Assembly: GCA_025093555.1 (NCBI GenBank) | Contig: JAIWNF010000002.1 | Span: 434,001 to 498,000 of the forward strand | DNA length: 64,000 nt | Direction: 5' to 3' | Origin: Circinella umbellata | Lineage: Eukaryota; Mucoromycota; Mucoromycetes; Mucorales; Lichtheimiaceae | Part shown: positions 22,812 to 36,216 of the stretch, piece by piece | How positions within the stretch are numbered: position 1 is the stretch's first letter | Layout of the letters: every line of letters begins with the position of its first letter | Translations under genes and position numbers: made by a program | The notes under the pieces: model-generated | Told to the model about the DNA's origin: nothing | Databases searched by the model: none | What the model saw: the letters and a program-made list of their open reading frames with translations, nothing else

Positions 22812-25800
22812 ATTTATATGTGTAATAAAAATAAAGCAGCGAGTCTACCGTTTACTGGCAGAATGTATTTGAGGGGGGGGTGGATAGGTTAAAAAAGGGT
22901 ATACGTATATGTGATATAAAAACGCGTTGACGGGACCTGCCGACAATATTAGGGTAATTATATTTAGAGAATATTATAAAGTTACAAGTAGCAATTGTAT
23001 ATTTATTGGTGGGATTAAATAAAATCCAGACCTTTTATATGCGATATATCTAATTCAATTCAGTTGATTTTATCGATGAGGTTGGATTACGCGACAATGG
23101 TGTCATTTGTATATGTAAATACCTCTTGGCTCAATAAAAAAAAGTACCACAAAAAGGTTGGGTAATTTTTGCTTATAATCGCGCTATGCTGTTGCTGATA
23201 AACGTTGCAGACGTTGAGATCCCATGTGTTGTACAGACAAAATCGACTGCTGGTTGGTGTGACACTACACCGAACTCTTATGGCGATACATGGTTCAAGA
23301 CAGTAAATATCATCAGACTACTGATTATAATTATAGAAATGTAGCAAAAAAAAGTACTTACGTGAAAACTGAAATATAAACTTCGTCATTAAGAGTAAAG
23401 AAAAAAAATATAAATCAAATAACCGGTATTTATATTAATGGTATGATATAAAGTTCCAACGTGGTGAGGTAAACAGTCTTCATGGTTGCCCGTGTGATTC
23501 TTTTTTCTGATTGAAGAGTAGATACGAACAATAAAGTATTTTAGCAGTAGTATGCTATATCACCATCATTTGATCTAAGAAATAGCTGGATGTGGGAAAA
23601 ATAATCATTAAATTAGTGAAAATGAGCTGTAGGTGAAATACAGATGTAAAATGGTGCAAGCGCACTGTATATAAATTTACCAGAATTCGAACGTAATACC
23701 AAATTCCTTTCTAGGTAATATATGCACAGTTGTTTGTTATTTTAATACTGGTACAACGTGGCAATATCTCTGATAATTCATTTCTTTTTTTTTTTTTTGG
23801 AAGGAAATCATTTTTTTCGTCTGCTTTTTTATGATACTTGGAAAAAATCGATGGTTCTTCACTGCTGATCTTACTATCATCATTACAATATATAACACGA
23901 AAGAAAGTTTTTTTTTACATTCACATATAATAAACTTCAAAAAATACTGGGTATCTTGTTGGTTATTCTTCTTTCAAGAATCTCAAGAAAGGGAAAGATG
24001 TCCTCAAAAAAGCCCCTTTGATAAAGCACGAACATCAGTTACACTTTGGTCATACAATGTCCTTTTGGCCTTCAAGTGCACTATATGTGTTTTGTACTTA
24101 AATCTTGATTGGGTCTCATCCGGTGGCTTGAATAATTCTTTTTAATAAACATAGATTTGCTCTGACCATGCATGACTTATTTCTATTGCAATATTCTTGT
24201 AAATCACGTCTTTGCGTTACATGATGTTGCTGACTTTTTTTTTTCAAGAGCTGCCAATTTATTCTACCATATCAACATATGGAAGTTACCGTAAACTCTT
24301 TTTTTTTTGTCATTTATATGTATATATATATATATATATATAATACGTAAAAGAAGCACATTTCAAATAAATCGCAAATTGCGCAAGCAAAAAGCTGTTA
24401 TGGTATCATTCCTTAATATACAACTACAAATTAAAATGCAAAATATCATAGTCTAAAATCTAGGAAAAAATATTTTAGCTTTTGGTGTTAATTGGTTATC
24501 ATAGATACATATTTTATGATTATCTGTTACTTCGTTACTACAGTAATAAATAGATGGATTTAATATCAAAGAAAAAACATGATTCCAACTCAGGATCGCT
24601 CGGTAAATGTGCTGCTTTTTTGTCACTCTTATTGCTCTTCGGTGCCATATCACACTTGTTATTATCAAGATAATATGTATATATCAATCCAGGATGTTAC
24701 GTATTAATAAAATCAAACTTATCTTAGTTATTATTGTATTTTAATATAATACTTACATTGAACATATGTAACGTTACACCATTCTTCTGTTTTTTCCCGA
24801 TGTAATTGTTTACTTGACAAATGTTATTATTATAAATGATCGCTTCTTTTTTTTGAAACTTTTATTTTAATAAGATTAATTTTATGCATACAATATTATT
24901 CATGTACATACACACCCTAAAAACGGCCCTGAAATTTCGCGAGTTTTTTTTATTATTGTTACCTTTTATTGTGTTACAGTGTAGTGAATAGGCGATGTCG
25001 GTGAACATCCTATATACTTTTCGGGCGGCAGCGCGAGCGTTATGAAAGCGGCACCCAATATCTATATATAAATGTTTACCATTCATGTGAACATCTGTGA
25101 AACTAACACGTATTTATTTCAGCAAATACATAATAGTGAACAAACGTCCGTGAAATTAGCGAGAGTTATGGGTAGAAATATTTTATCTCGCTTCTTTTTC
25201 TTCTCCTAGTATATGCCTCTTTCCTTGATCTCAATCGAGCCAACACCATTATTTTTAGTGGATAGCAAATATTACTTTAGTAAATGAAACATACTTAAAG
25301 TTATAATATATATATAGTATGTATGTAATGTCGAGAAAATAGATGCAAGAAAACAAAAATGAAAAGTAACATTATTGTTATATATAAAATTAATATTGTC
25401 AGCATAACATTAAACTTTTTAGTTTCGTGAAAAAGTATATACGTATAGGCTGCTAATGTGTTTGTTTAAATTACTACACATTTCTCATCATGATACTAGT
25501 ATCTGCCTTTATCTTTCAAGAATCGACATTAAGGAAATCAACGAGAAAATATACCAGGTTCACAACTAACTTTGCAAGCATACGTACTTAAAACAAGTTA
25601 TATACGTTATAACGTATTCAATTTTTGTTCAGAAACATATAACAGAAGAAAGAACATGTCTCTTATAAATAGCTAGAAACACAGAATGAAAAAAAAACTC
25701 CCAAGTATACTACTGTATAAGGACGTTCGTTGGTTGTTTCCCTTTCCACAAACAATAGCTGTAATAGATTTTTCGACATTATTCACTGTAACGTGTTTTA

Positions 25801-25932
25801 TTATAACATACTTAGCATATAATAAAAGTACTAAAATGAATTTGACATGTATATAGTGTGCATAAGTCAATTATTGTATGTTAACACATTAGTAGTTACT
25901 AGATACAACCAGTGAATATTATTATATGCATA
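22812..25932. other. Gene-poor AT-rich region
   Basis: 3.1 kb without a supported gene. It has a G8 run near 22873, several T/A homopolymers and a TA microsatellite. A 52-codon frame at 23186-23344 was considered and not accepted. TA at 25931-25932 is the left target duplication of the next element. Confidence 0.5.
24321..24342. repeat. (TA)11 microsatellite
   Basis: Eleven perfect TA units. A TA-rich site also suits TA-targeting transposons, but no element end was found here. Confidence 0.85.
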
Positions 25933-26707
25933 CAGAGGGTCCCCGTTAATTTCGTAGGGGTATTTTACAATTTTTCTGTGAAAATAAAGGAGTGTAAAAA
26001 TTAATGTGTATATATTGAATTACTCCAACTCACTATATCTTCAAAATATATAGATATTAATTAATAGATTATACGTATCTGTGTGCTTGTTCTCTATGCG
26101 TTTTTGAAACACTTAATTTTTTTATTTAAGCACGACTTAACATTTTTTTTTGCTATATATAGTTCCAAGAGCTGCAAACATATTTATTTTCTTTTTATCG
26201 CCAACCGCTAAATATTTTGCTCTATATGCGCATATAAAAATGGCACCTACCAAATCACACATTAGCTTCACAGCTGAGCAGTATAGTACGCTGGCTAAGA
26301 AGAAAAAATTTAATCCATAAATCATAACAAATTGATCACTGGCAATACGGAATAAAAATGAGTTCATTTTGTTTAAGACACCTAACATTAGTACGATATT
26401 TGAAGACTTGAAGTGAAAAAAATAATAAGCAAATAAATATTGTATAGACTTCTATGAAAAATTATGCAGAAGAGGTGTGACGGAATATCGCCCCATCCTG
26501 TATAATAATTCAATTGCAATCCTTATATTTATCACACAAATAACTTTTTTTAATATATTCGTTAAGGATTCAATGCCATTAGCTGCTATGAAAATGAACT
26601 AAACAGGGATGTGATAATTTTTTATGTTATTTTTACCATTCCTTGATTTTCGGTGAAGTTAATAGAGTGTGAAAATTAACGGATATGAAATTAACGGGGG
26701 CCCTCTG
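25933..26707. mobile_element. 775 bp TA-flanked TIR element, non-autonomous
   Basis: The left end begins CAGAGGGTCCCCGTTAATTT; the right end read in reverse begins CAGAGGGCCCCCGTTAATTT. The first 24 bases differ at two positions. TA lies on both sides (25931-25932 and 26708-26709). The right end carries repeated GAAATTAACGG motifs (26671-26682 and 26687-26697). The AT-rich interior has no transposase; an 83-codon frame inside shows no recognisable domain. The CAG termini and TA target resemble pogo/Tc1-mariner elements. It is a different family from the 341 bp element because the TIR sequences are unrelated beyond CAG. Confidence 0.75.
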
Positions 26708-26979
26708 TATCTTTCATAGCAACCAGAATAATCAACTCAGGGTTAATTACAAAGCTCACTTGGTAATAAACTAACATCATGTGCCAAGCTTTTATCGTTA
26801 TTAATAGTACACGGAATAATATGTTCTGATCAAATATTTTACTTGGTGGACTTCCACTCATAGGTGATTGGGAGGCAAAGTCCAATCATGGGTGACACAA
26901 GCAGTTTTTTTTCCGTTGGTCCAAAGCAAAATTATACACATAAGTTTCCCCACGACTCCTCACTGTTTTATTTCACTCA

Positions 26980-27560
26980 ATGAACCCAGTTACAGCTTAC
27001 AGATTCATTACTGGCAACCAATTTGCAGTTGTTGGAGCAAGCACTGATCGCTCAAAATATGGCAATCGTGTTCTGCGATGGTAATTAATTATAGCAATAA
27101 TCACTAAAACTTGGTTCAGTTTGCGATTAGTAATATTAAACAAAAAATATTAATAACAGGTATCAATCCAATAATTTGCCTGTAGTTCCCGTAAATCATG
27201 TTAGTAATTCATAAATATCACCACAGTCTGCCTAGATGCTAACATAAACATATATGTAATATCATGATTATACTTATATAGAAAGAAGCTACAGTGGAAT
27301 CGATTCCTGCTATTGCAAGCATTGATCAACTTGATGATCCAACGAATACTGCTATTTCTATCATCACTCCACCTAAAGTAACCTTGGAAGTCCTCAAAAA
27401 GGCCAAAGAACTGGGTATTCAAAAAATTTGGTTACAACCTGGGGCCGAAGATAAGGCTGTTTTGGATTATGCTCGTGATGCCGAACTTGATATTATTGCT
27501 GGTGGTCCATGTATTCTTGTACTAGGACCTGGTTTATTAACCCATCGTTCATCACTATAA
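26980..27560 (+). CDS. CoA-binding domain protein (YccU-like Rossmann fold)
   Basis: Three exons, 26980-27080, 27160-27199 and 27282-27560; 139 residues. It starts MNPVTAYRFITGNQFAVVGA, an early beta strand with a GAS nucleotide-binding turn, followed by KYGNRVLRWYQ and PVVPVNHKEATVES. The last exon contains TAISIITPPKVTLEVL, IQKIWLQPGAEDKAVLDYA and IAGGPCILVL. This matches the small stand-alone CoA_binding_2 proteins related to the CoA-binding half of succinyl-CoA ligase alpha subunits, with no ligase domain. The biochemical role of these proteins is not settled. The second donor is GTTAGT and the 40 nt middle exon is required to keep frame. It is followed 98 bp later by the methyltransferase gene on the same strand. 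Confidence 0.87.
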
Positions 27561-27658
27561 ACTTTATATTAAAAAATAGCTGAATTCCAATAATAAAGCT
27601 TGTTTTATCATTCTCTTTTTTCGATATTGTATATTCATAAAGATAGCATCTACCCAAG

Positions 27659-28667
27659 ATGGCCCCTGCCATTTCTGATTGTAGTAAAGACGATCACGAT
27701 TTCCTCATTGGTAATCGACCCGAAGGTCTCAATGTGGTAGCTACGCAAGGACCTCCGAGTGCGTGGAAAAACCAGTTGTCTCATCTGTCATTAAAGCAAA
27801 ATGTAAAAGAATTTGGACTAGCAGGCAAAATATGGCAAGCGTACGTATCAAATCTGTTCCAATGATATCCATATATAAACATATAAGTAAAAAGATTGCT
27901 CAAATAAAAATTCTTTATTTAGTGCGTATATCCTCCAATCTTATTTCTCTTCTGATACCCAAACTGAGCCAAAACCATCTATTCCACCCGAGTATTTTCG
28001 AAATAACAGTACAAGTTATTCTATACCAACAAAGCCTTACCGTATCCTTGAACTCGGTGCAGGTACAGGCTACGTTGGTATTTGGTTAGCCAAGATGCTT
28101 CGGAAACCATGTGAAGTAATTATTACAGACCTCGAACAAATTTTACCACTGATACAAGATAACGTAAACGCCCATTATGAACCTGTTGTGGAAGATGATT
28201 CTGCAACAGTGCGGGTCGAACGGTTACATTGGGGTAACTCTAAGGACACTGCTAACATTCTTCGCGATGGACCTATTGATTTGATTGTTATTAGTGATTG
28301 TGTTTATTTTCCCGAACTTTTTAATATTTTGACGGCAACATTGGTGGAAATTTGCACATCCCCAGAAACTAAAATTGTTATTGGATACAAGTGTCGATCG
28401 CTGGAAAAGGAATCCGGGTTTTGGCAGGATTATTTTGGTCGTTATTTTGAATATGAACCTGTACGTAAACTTGAGCCAGAAGAACAAGTAGATAATGACG
28501 AAAAAGAGGAAGGCGAAATTAAAGTAAAACAGGTTGTACCTGGTGGTCTACTTGGGGAAGAAGAGCAAGTATATGTATTTATTGGAAATCGACGACCGCA
28601 AGGATTAATCAAAACTGCTGACGATACATTTACAACACTTATGTTTTGTAACATGATAGATATTTAA
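27659..28667 (+). CDS. METTL21-like seven-beta-strand protein methyltransferase
   Basis: Two exons, 27659-27840 and 27923-28667; 308 residues. Motif I is ILELGAGTGYVGIWLA (about 134-149), the SAM-binding loop. It is followed by the acidic VIITDLEQILPLIQDN, then LHWGN and the post-motif strand IDLIVISDCVYFPELFNIL. The N-terminal LKQNVKEFGLAGKIWQAAYI is typical of the METTL21/Efm group of lysine methyltransferases, which modify elongation factors, chaperones or VCP. A low-complexity Glu/Lys insertion near 255-275 separates the last strands. The target cannot be assigned from sequence alone. Confidence 0.85.
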
Positions 28668-28831
28668 TGTAGAATATAATAATGTTAAAGTATTCAACCT
28701 CACAATATAAATTTCTTTTTGATGGATATATTTATATACAATTGAATGTAATAATATGCTATATATATTGTTAAATGTAATAAAATATTGTATATTTAAA
28801 TCAATAATAGATCCCATAAATATTATTTTCT

Positions 28832-30636
28832 TTAATTAGATTCAAGAGCTTGATAACCACATCGGTTGTCAAGAGAAGCAGGTGCTTTTTCACTTTTTTT
28901 AGAAGGCACAAAAGTCCATAAAATCTGCATTGTAACAGACATTGCCAAACAGACAATTGGCATGGATAAAATACCAAATTTACCAGCAACTTGACCTGTA
29001 ATGAAAGGGAATAATGCAGCACCTCCTGCTCCAGTACTATAAGGTACAATCATTTAGTTTTATTTTTACATTAGTATTTTTTTTCATAGAATACCTTTTT
29101 TAAAAAAAACACAGATCTACCTCATTGAACTTACCCAGCAATAAATCCAATAGATGTGGCATGCATATTTCGTGGGAGTACTTTGGATGCCAAGGAAACC
29201 GTACTTGGAAACATGGGACCCAAAAGGAAACCAATCGAAATAATGGCTATATATAGATTAGTTAATTAATATTTTTCGTACAATGAAGTTTTGTTTAATT
29301 TCTTTCACAAAAAAAAAAACAAAACTATCGCTATTAAATAACGATGGCTTACCAATAGAATCAATGACAACATCAGCTACGGTCCAAAGTACTATCAATA
29401 CAGCGATAGTCATGAACGTGAAGATAGAAATCATACGTTTTTCACCAAAACGGTCACATAAATATCCAAGAATAATTCGGCCAATAGCAAGACCAGCCCA
29501 ATAACCAGCAATGACGTTGCTCATGGCAATGAAATCGCCATGACGCCCTTGTTGTAAGAATGTTAGACCCCATCCACCAACAGTTACTTCTGTGCCAACA
29601 TAGACCAGAATATACATGGCACCAAGAACTGTCATTGGATGACGCATTGCTGCACGCATAATTTGCTTATGTCTGTCAGGATTATGTCGTTCTTCTTCAT
29701 CTTCTTCATCATCGATATAATCCATCTTGATATTGCGAAAACCAACTGTAATAAGAACCAAGTTTATGAGTGAGAAAAGCGACATAAAAACATATAATCC
29801 TTGCCATGAAAATCCCAACTTGGATAGTGTAGCATTCATTAAAGGACTGATCATGGCCCCGACACCATACATCGCTAAATAAAAAAAGATCAAGTTACCA
29901 AATGCTTTTTATTTGTATATTATAAGAGAGATATAGGTGAGTTACCATGAAGAATATTAAGCATGAGGGTTGCCTTGGGAACACTTGATGTATAAACATT
30001 CATGCCTGCATCGAGCAGAGCTAAGTTGTTTAAAGTTAAATTAGATTATAAAAAATAAAGGTTACACGGGGGTATTTTCAGGGTAGATTAATAATACACT
30101 AAATGTTGTGCTATAAACTTACCAACACCCGATCCCTGTAGAACCATGAGAACAGCCATAATACCAAAGGGAAATCCGCTAGCAATTAATGCATATGCGA
30201 TCAGTAGATTTATGGCCCCAAAATACATACTTCCTTGTTGACCAAGCTTATGAACAAGATATCCGTTAACCATAGCAGCTAAAAAGTAACCAAAAGAGTT
30301 ACACAAGAATAATAACGACACAGTTTCATTTGGAATGCCATAGTAATCTTTCAATCGTGGAATGATTGCACCCTTTTAGATTTAAAAAAAAGTGAATTTG
30401 ATTGAGTCCATACCATAAACTTGAAGAGTTATATACGTTTACCAACTACTTACAATAGAAGCGTCGTTGATACCGCATACAACTGAAATGAAATTGGATG
30501 CAAGTAGTGGACGAATATAAGGTTTTAAATCACTCCAACTTTCTTGTTTGTTTGTTGTTATGGCATTATCTTCTACGTCATTCTCGCTACTTTGTAAAAT
30601 TCGGGTATGCTCATCCATCGTACCCCGATCGCTCAT
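28832..30636 (-). CDS. MFS transporter, Bsc6-like
   Basis: Six exons on the minus strand: 30636-30454, 30372-30123, 30020-29946, 29874-29353, 29246-29135 and 29036-28832; 448 residues, all joins in frame. Landmarks are GAIIPRLKDYYGI after the first helix, LLFLCNSFGYFLAA, GSGVALLDAGMNVY, MLNILHAMYGVGAMISP, a charged central loop (DDEEDEEERHN), GGWGLTFLQQGRHGD, LGYLCDRFGEKR and GAGGAALFPFITGQ. This matches a fungal MFS group that includes yeast Bsc6 and FucP-like sugar transporters; the substrate is unknown. The start Met was chosen because it opens a hydrophilic 40-residue tail before the first helix. The upstream in-frame extension to 30891 is low-complexity. Confidence 0.9.
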
Positions 30637-31103
30637 CGTCCTTATATATATATATATACAGTGTGGTGTTATATGAAGAAGAAAGAAAGAATACGATATA
30701 ATTTCCGTATAAGAAAAGAAAAGAAAAAAGTATAAATTCAGGATGGATTGGGAAAGAAGGTTTATATATTTTATGTATTCCGAGCTTTTCGGTACCATCC
30801 AAATCCAGGGATAGGATAAGAGAATTTGTAGAATCCCAGCAAATGACAATACGCCCCGTATAGATAGCATGAACTCTATCCTCCCCTTCATCGGCTATTT
30901 TCCCCAATATGACATCAAAATAATGTGTATCACTTTTGTTCATGACGCAAAACCAGCTATAATATAGTGATATATTTATAGTGAGGCTTTTTTTTTCTTT
31001 TGAAAAACCATATCTAAAAAGAATTTATGTAATTTGACTGTTTTCGTGCAATTTGAATTTTTTTCTTTCTTTCACTCTTTCCTTTCTGCCTTTCCTTCAA
31101 TTT
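30637..31103. other. Intergenic region between MFS and CSN8 genes
   Basis: Promoter of the MFS gene and 3' flank of CSN8, both on the minus strand. A 110-codon minus-strand frame (30943-30611) starts MNKSDTHYFDVILGKIADEG and overlaps the MFS start; its first 70 codons look weakly protein-like. A TATA-like CTATAAATATAT lies just upstream of it. No domain was recognised. Confidence 0.45.
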
Positions 31104-32165
31104 TCAATAATTTTCCAGCTGCAATAATACATCAGCAAGTCTTGAGAATTGATTCAAATCTCCTCGTTCACGTTGAGCAGGTGCTATTATTATATTCCAT
31201 AATATATGAACCAGGATATAAGTTAACTAATCACATAGGATGTGGTCCTTTTTAATGATTTGCATTAGTAAATAAACTTACTTGATTTTGGTGCAACCAA
31301 GATACCAGTCTCTCCGTTATATTCCCATCCTTCACCCATTAATGCTAGATATAATGTAATATATACATTCAATATATTAGTTTCTCTTTATATCCTTAAT
31401 AAACTTTACAATTAGTAAACAAACGAACCTGGAACAACGTCAGATTCTGACATTCCAAAGTATTGTGCTGCATCCGTTTTATGAATACTGGTATATGTTC
31501 TTCGAATGAGTGCAAGTAAACGCTTTTGAATTGTTTCTATATATATAAACGAGAATTATTATTTTGATGAGAAAGGTTGTGCCTTAATAATTATATATCC
31601 AAGTAGAAATGAATACTTATTATACATGTCCTTTGCTGTCGATCATTTTTTTTTACCTCTGATATCAACAACAAGTGGTATAGCCAAATTTGACCATTGA
31701 TATTCATCAAGTGCTTGATAAAATTTTGAAAATTGACGTTCCAATAACGCTGTACAGATACGCCAAGCAGCATCAATTTGGTCCGTTCGTTGGTTGGCTG
31801 CTAAAATACGTTTACGAAGATATCGTGCTGAATTGCTTGTCAAAGATTCCATTTAGTTTTCCTTTTTATTACAAAGTCCTAAAGCCAATTTCAGACTGTA
31901 TAAATACTTACAGATCGTCAACCAATACATAACCTAAAAGAAGCAAAGCATAGATCTCGACAATGTCCCAATGGTTTGTTGCTTCAACTGCATACTAGTA
32001 TTATGGTATTTGTAACATACATTTCAATAAACGCGCAAGTACAACTTTTACACTGAATCAATCACTTCATTTTGTTTTTATTTATACCTGTAATTCAATT
32101 CGTTCGCATGCTCCAACCAACGACTTATAGTCTTTGGTTTCGATGAATGACTGAATTCTATCCAT
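31104..32165 (-). CDS. CSN8: COP9 signalosome subunit 8 (CSN8-like)
   Basis: Six exons on the minus strand: 32165-32088, 31994-31912, 31835-31657, 31536-31429, 31344-31282 and 31183-31104; 196 residues, the usual CSN8 size. The N-terminus is MDRIQSFIETKDYKSLVGAC; then come LLLLGYVLVDDLNSARYL, LLERQFSKFYQALDEYQW and LLALIRRTYTSIHKTDAAQY, with YFGMSESDVVPG as the small winged-helix part of the PCI domain. It ends LADVLLQLENY. CSN8 is a scaffold subunit of the complex that removes Nedd8 from cullins. The acceptor of exon 3 was placed at GACAAG because other acceptors leave stop codons in frame. Confidence 0.85.
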
Positions 32166-33616
32166 ATGTGAGAAAAAAAATAAGGGGAAAGGGTTATAAA
32201 AGAAATCAATGCTGGCTGAAGTCTAAATTTTTTGCTACGCATTTTTTTTTTATTTTGCTACCGTGCTTTCCTTTTCTGTACCAAATCATGCTGGGGATGT
32301 TGATTATTATCAAAAATCTTTCTTAATCAAAATGTGCATTGCGTAATACGTGTGTTCACAAAATAAACAAGCTCACTTCATTCAAATTAAAAACTACAGT
32401 CATCATAAAAAATATATTTACATTGTTTTCTTCTGAAAACTTTCTCCCTATGTAGGTATATCTGGCTAATAATATTTTTGTCCAGTTAAAATGATAATCC
32501 TTGTTATACTGTAGTACTAAATATTTATAAATTACTTATCAACAAAGAATTAGATAAAGTTTGTTCCAATTAGGCTCTACTGCTGTTGTAATTGGTCCCG
32601 CTTTACTTTGAAATCTTTTACGTATCAAATTGAGTACTTGATTATAAGCCCTACCAACACCATTGTTATCTTTCTAAACCTAGGGTACAAATTTTGGTAT
32701 AACAAGCCTTTAATTCCATTGACAACTTCAAGTTCATTCTTGCTGACATTATTGATATATTGTTGGCTTAATGTCTATTTTTATTCGATAGTTCATCATT
32801 ATTTTTCAATGCTATGTTGTAAATATTAGCCTTTACTTTCCTTAAAGCCCAAAAATAGTAGTGAAATCTCATTAAATCACATACAGAGATACAGACATAG
32901 CGACCCGTTATGACTATATTTTTGATATGATTTGAATCACGACTCATAAAGGTGCTTCGATGATTTCTCTTCTTTTGAGCTGCTTGGCTCATATATAAGT
33001 AAGGCTCTTTTTTTTTGTGATCCAAGTTCTCAAGAGCGTACTGATGCTACGTTTATTTTAGAACGGACGCGTTTCACTTCATTATTTGTTAGTATTTATT
33101 AATTAAAGATAAAGGGAAATATAGTTCGCCAAACCAATGAAGTCCTCAACATATAAAACATACCTAGCCATTTCACTGAGAAAACTATAGCTTACGTACT
33201 GTCTCACTCTTTCTACGTACTCAAAACATGTAATAGAAGAAGCATATCCCTGTACTCATATATATAAAGTAAAAATATGACCTCATATAGAATTGTTCAT
33301 GATAGTTGTTCGTCTGGATTAGAACGGATTAAATTATTATAATATTTGTTGCAATGAAATACGTAACAATGATACTGTTTTTTTTTGGGAGGGGGAGAGA
33401 ATGAGATTTCCTGTATAACCTATAGTAACTACAATGGTTTTACCACAATATTCAAAGAGAAAAAGAGAGCATCGACAAATCCATGGCTAATTTGTTTTAT
33501 ACATTTTATTTTATTTTGTAAAGCAATAATAAAATAAATAATTAAATGGATACATAAAATAACAATCTTATTTTATTTTATTTGTATTTTTTTTTTTTTT
33601 TTTGTTTTGGCTTTTT
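32166..33616. other. Intergenic region between CSN8 and STT3
   Basis: 1.45 kb, AT-rich. No supported gene, and no repeat ends were found. T runs precede the STT3 3' end. Confidence 0.55.
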
Positions 33617-36216
33617 TTAATCCAAATCATCTAAAGAGGCACGTCGTCTTCGTTCTTTACTCTTTTTACTCCTTGCTGGCTTTCTCTTCTTTTTACCAGT
33701 TTCAAATGCTTGAGCGGCCTTGTGAGAGCGTCCTAGATTATCCGATTTCTTAACCTTATATATACGTACAATCCAATTTTCTGACGTGTAAGCTTCATCC
33801 AAAACTGATAATTCGGGGCCTTGGGCAGGAAGTCGTTGTTGTCGTACACGGTCCATGGGTTGCTGACCACCGAATAATTCATTAAAGCGATAATAACTCA
33901 TCTTGTACATAAGTGAATCACGCATAGCAGGAGATGCTTGATCATCCACTCGATAATCACCACTAGGTGTAAAATAATTACTTTCTTTAATCTTATCAGG
34001 CCAAACACCTATAAAAAGTTAGTTGAAGTTAATCAAATTAGAAATATTAATAAAAAATCTATGTCATGCAATTTAACTCTTTTTTTTTACCTTCAGCAAT
34101 ACGAATCATCCACAAATATTTGTTAATATCATCACCAGAATAACCAAGTAAACCACCAAAGATCACTAAAACATAATCTACATCATGTTGCTGCATAATT
34201 TCATAAGCATCTTCTTCATTGGATGACATAGCACGACCCACAGTAGCGATATGAGTATTGTTCCAAGTATTGTTATCAACAAGTGTAGGGCGATCTGCCA
34301 TACCAGCAATTTGATAACCATAATCCCACCATGACATAATCTTGGCATCTTCTTTAGTGTTACGACGTAACCAGTAATAAGCTTCACGGAAATCGTCGAT
34401 AATATGTTGCGAGCCATCAGGATTACGTGATGCGAGAACAATGGATGGACTAGAATAGGCGTTGGAAGTGACCCAAGTACAATGCCATACAAATACAATT
34501 AAAAAGAAAACAAAACTTGTTACGACCAATACGCGTGTATCACGACTGTGGATACCAAAGAATGATCCCGAGGACTTTTTGGTTTCTGAAGAAGACGAAT
34601 TGTTGTTTTTGTCCTTAATGGCTTGTTTTCCTTTTTTCTTTTCAAGTGGACCATTGTTGTTGCTGCTGGAAGCGACGGATGGTGTAGCTGAAGAAGGTTC
34701 GTTACTAACATCGAGGTAAACATCAAGAAGTGTTGAAACAGCAATACCAGAAGAAACACAAACGACAGGAGTCAAAGTCAACATGAGACGCACCATGACA
34801 CCGGCGAAATAAGAAGCAAAGATACTGTAAACAATAACAAATACATGTTCGTCACGTAACTGTTGGAAGCACAAATAAACACCAGCTGGAAATAAGAAAA
34901 TCAACATTTCCAAGTCAAAGAAGAAGGATGGCCATGCAGTAGGTTGATGTTCTGAAACAGATGCAATAATAGGAATATGAATCTTTGCATATCCAGTATC
35001 CCATAATGAATAGAAACGACCAGTCCATGGTGCAATATATCCAGTCAATGTCAATCCAACAAGAGCAGCAAATCCAAGAACAAAAGTAACAAGAACAAAT
35101 GCCCGGAGTAATGTTTGGAATTGTCTAGCTTGAAGATGGCTACGTAACAGTTCAACAAATCCCATGATTTGACATAACCCAAAGATACCTATTTTTTTTA
35201 CACATAAAAGAAACCCGTCAGTACGTTTTTTTATATATACTTTGTCGATAATAAATAAATAAAAATACAAACCTAGAGCAGCCATATGTTCAGATGTACG
35301 TGTAGGTTGGAAACCAACAAAAGGAATTTGCATAGACATTAAAGTACCCAAGACATAAAACGTGGAATACGCAACATACACACGACTTGAGAAACGACCC
35401 ATTAACATGAGAACAAAGACATGTAAAGGAATCAAATTGATAATAAACACGTAACCACCCCATGCAGCGACCATGTAAAAGTAGAAAAAGGCAGTCAATG
35501 CACCATACAGTGCTGAGCCAAGTTTCAAGGCTTTGATCCATAAAAAGAATGTAAACATTAATAAAAAGATGGCAATACCCTCGTTGTCATAGGAACCAGC
35601 TACTGAACGTGAGATATAACCTGGTGCGATACCGATAAATGCAGCAGCAAGAAGACCAGCAGATGAATCCTTGAGTTCTTTAGTTAGTAAGTATGTAGCA
35701 ACTGATGTAGCACCAGAAAAGATAGGTGCCAAAAGAACACAGATATTACGAATGTCAACTTGAAAATTGAGATAATGGAGGACGTTGTGAATGATAGCTG
35801 ATGTCACCATGATACCAGGATAGACAGTACCACCTACAACACGGCCTAATGGATACCATGATCGATCATCAAACCAGTTCCAAAAGTCATAGAAACCATC
35901 CTTGACAAGCATGCGCGTAGCTCGGTAGTTGAACCTAATTTTTCGTATTTATCAAGGTAATGAGAATTAGATGTCATTCTACTGGTGTTTTTTTCTTCCT
36001 CTTTTTTTTTCAAAAAAAAATAATACTAGTGATAAAGGTAATTTAAAAAATATGGATATTGATTGAAATTATTGTTTACCATGGATCAAACTCGTGAATG
36101 ACGGATTCATAGCGGACTATACTAAACAGACGTGATGAAAAAGCGGCGGCAGCAATGAGACCGAGAATGGCCGTTTTTAATAGAGTTTTTTGGCTGCTGA
36201 CGTCCAGCCAAACCAT
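33617..36216 (-). CDS. STT3: Oligosaccharyltransferase catalytic subunit STT3
   Basis: Four exons on the minus strand: 36216-36080, 35934-35273, 35188-34091 and 34008-33617; 762 residues. STT3 transfers the dolichol-linked glycan to Asn-X-Ser/Thr in the ER lumen. The first catalytic loop EFDPWFNYR spans exons 1 and 2, and VAGSYDNEG carries the second acidic motif. The [10 protein letters not shown] segment matches the SVSE/TIXE motif, and SWWDYGYQI near residue 550 is the WWDYG motif that reads the sequon. [16 protein letters not shown] provides the C-terminal DK/MI-type helix. Many hydrophobic helices precede it. A Ser/Asn/Lys-rich insert (around 34560-34700) extends a loop. The C-terminus ends in a long basic tail ([18 protein letters not shown]). 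Confidence 0.95.

Noticed and set aside
23186..23344. 52-codon plus-strand frame with two Cys (MLLLINVADVEIPCVV...)
   Set aside because: The opposite strand is equally open, and there is no domain and no splice support. Probably chance.
30611..30943. 110-codon minus-strand frame upstream of the Bsc6-like MFS gene
   Set aside because: It overlaps the MFS start in another frame and its second half is low-complexity; likely 5' flank. Only the first 70 codons look at all protein-like.
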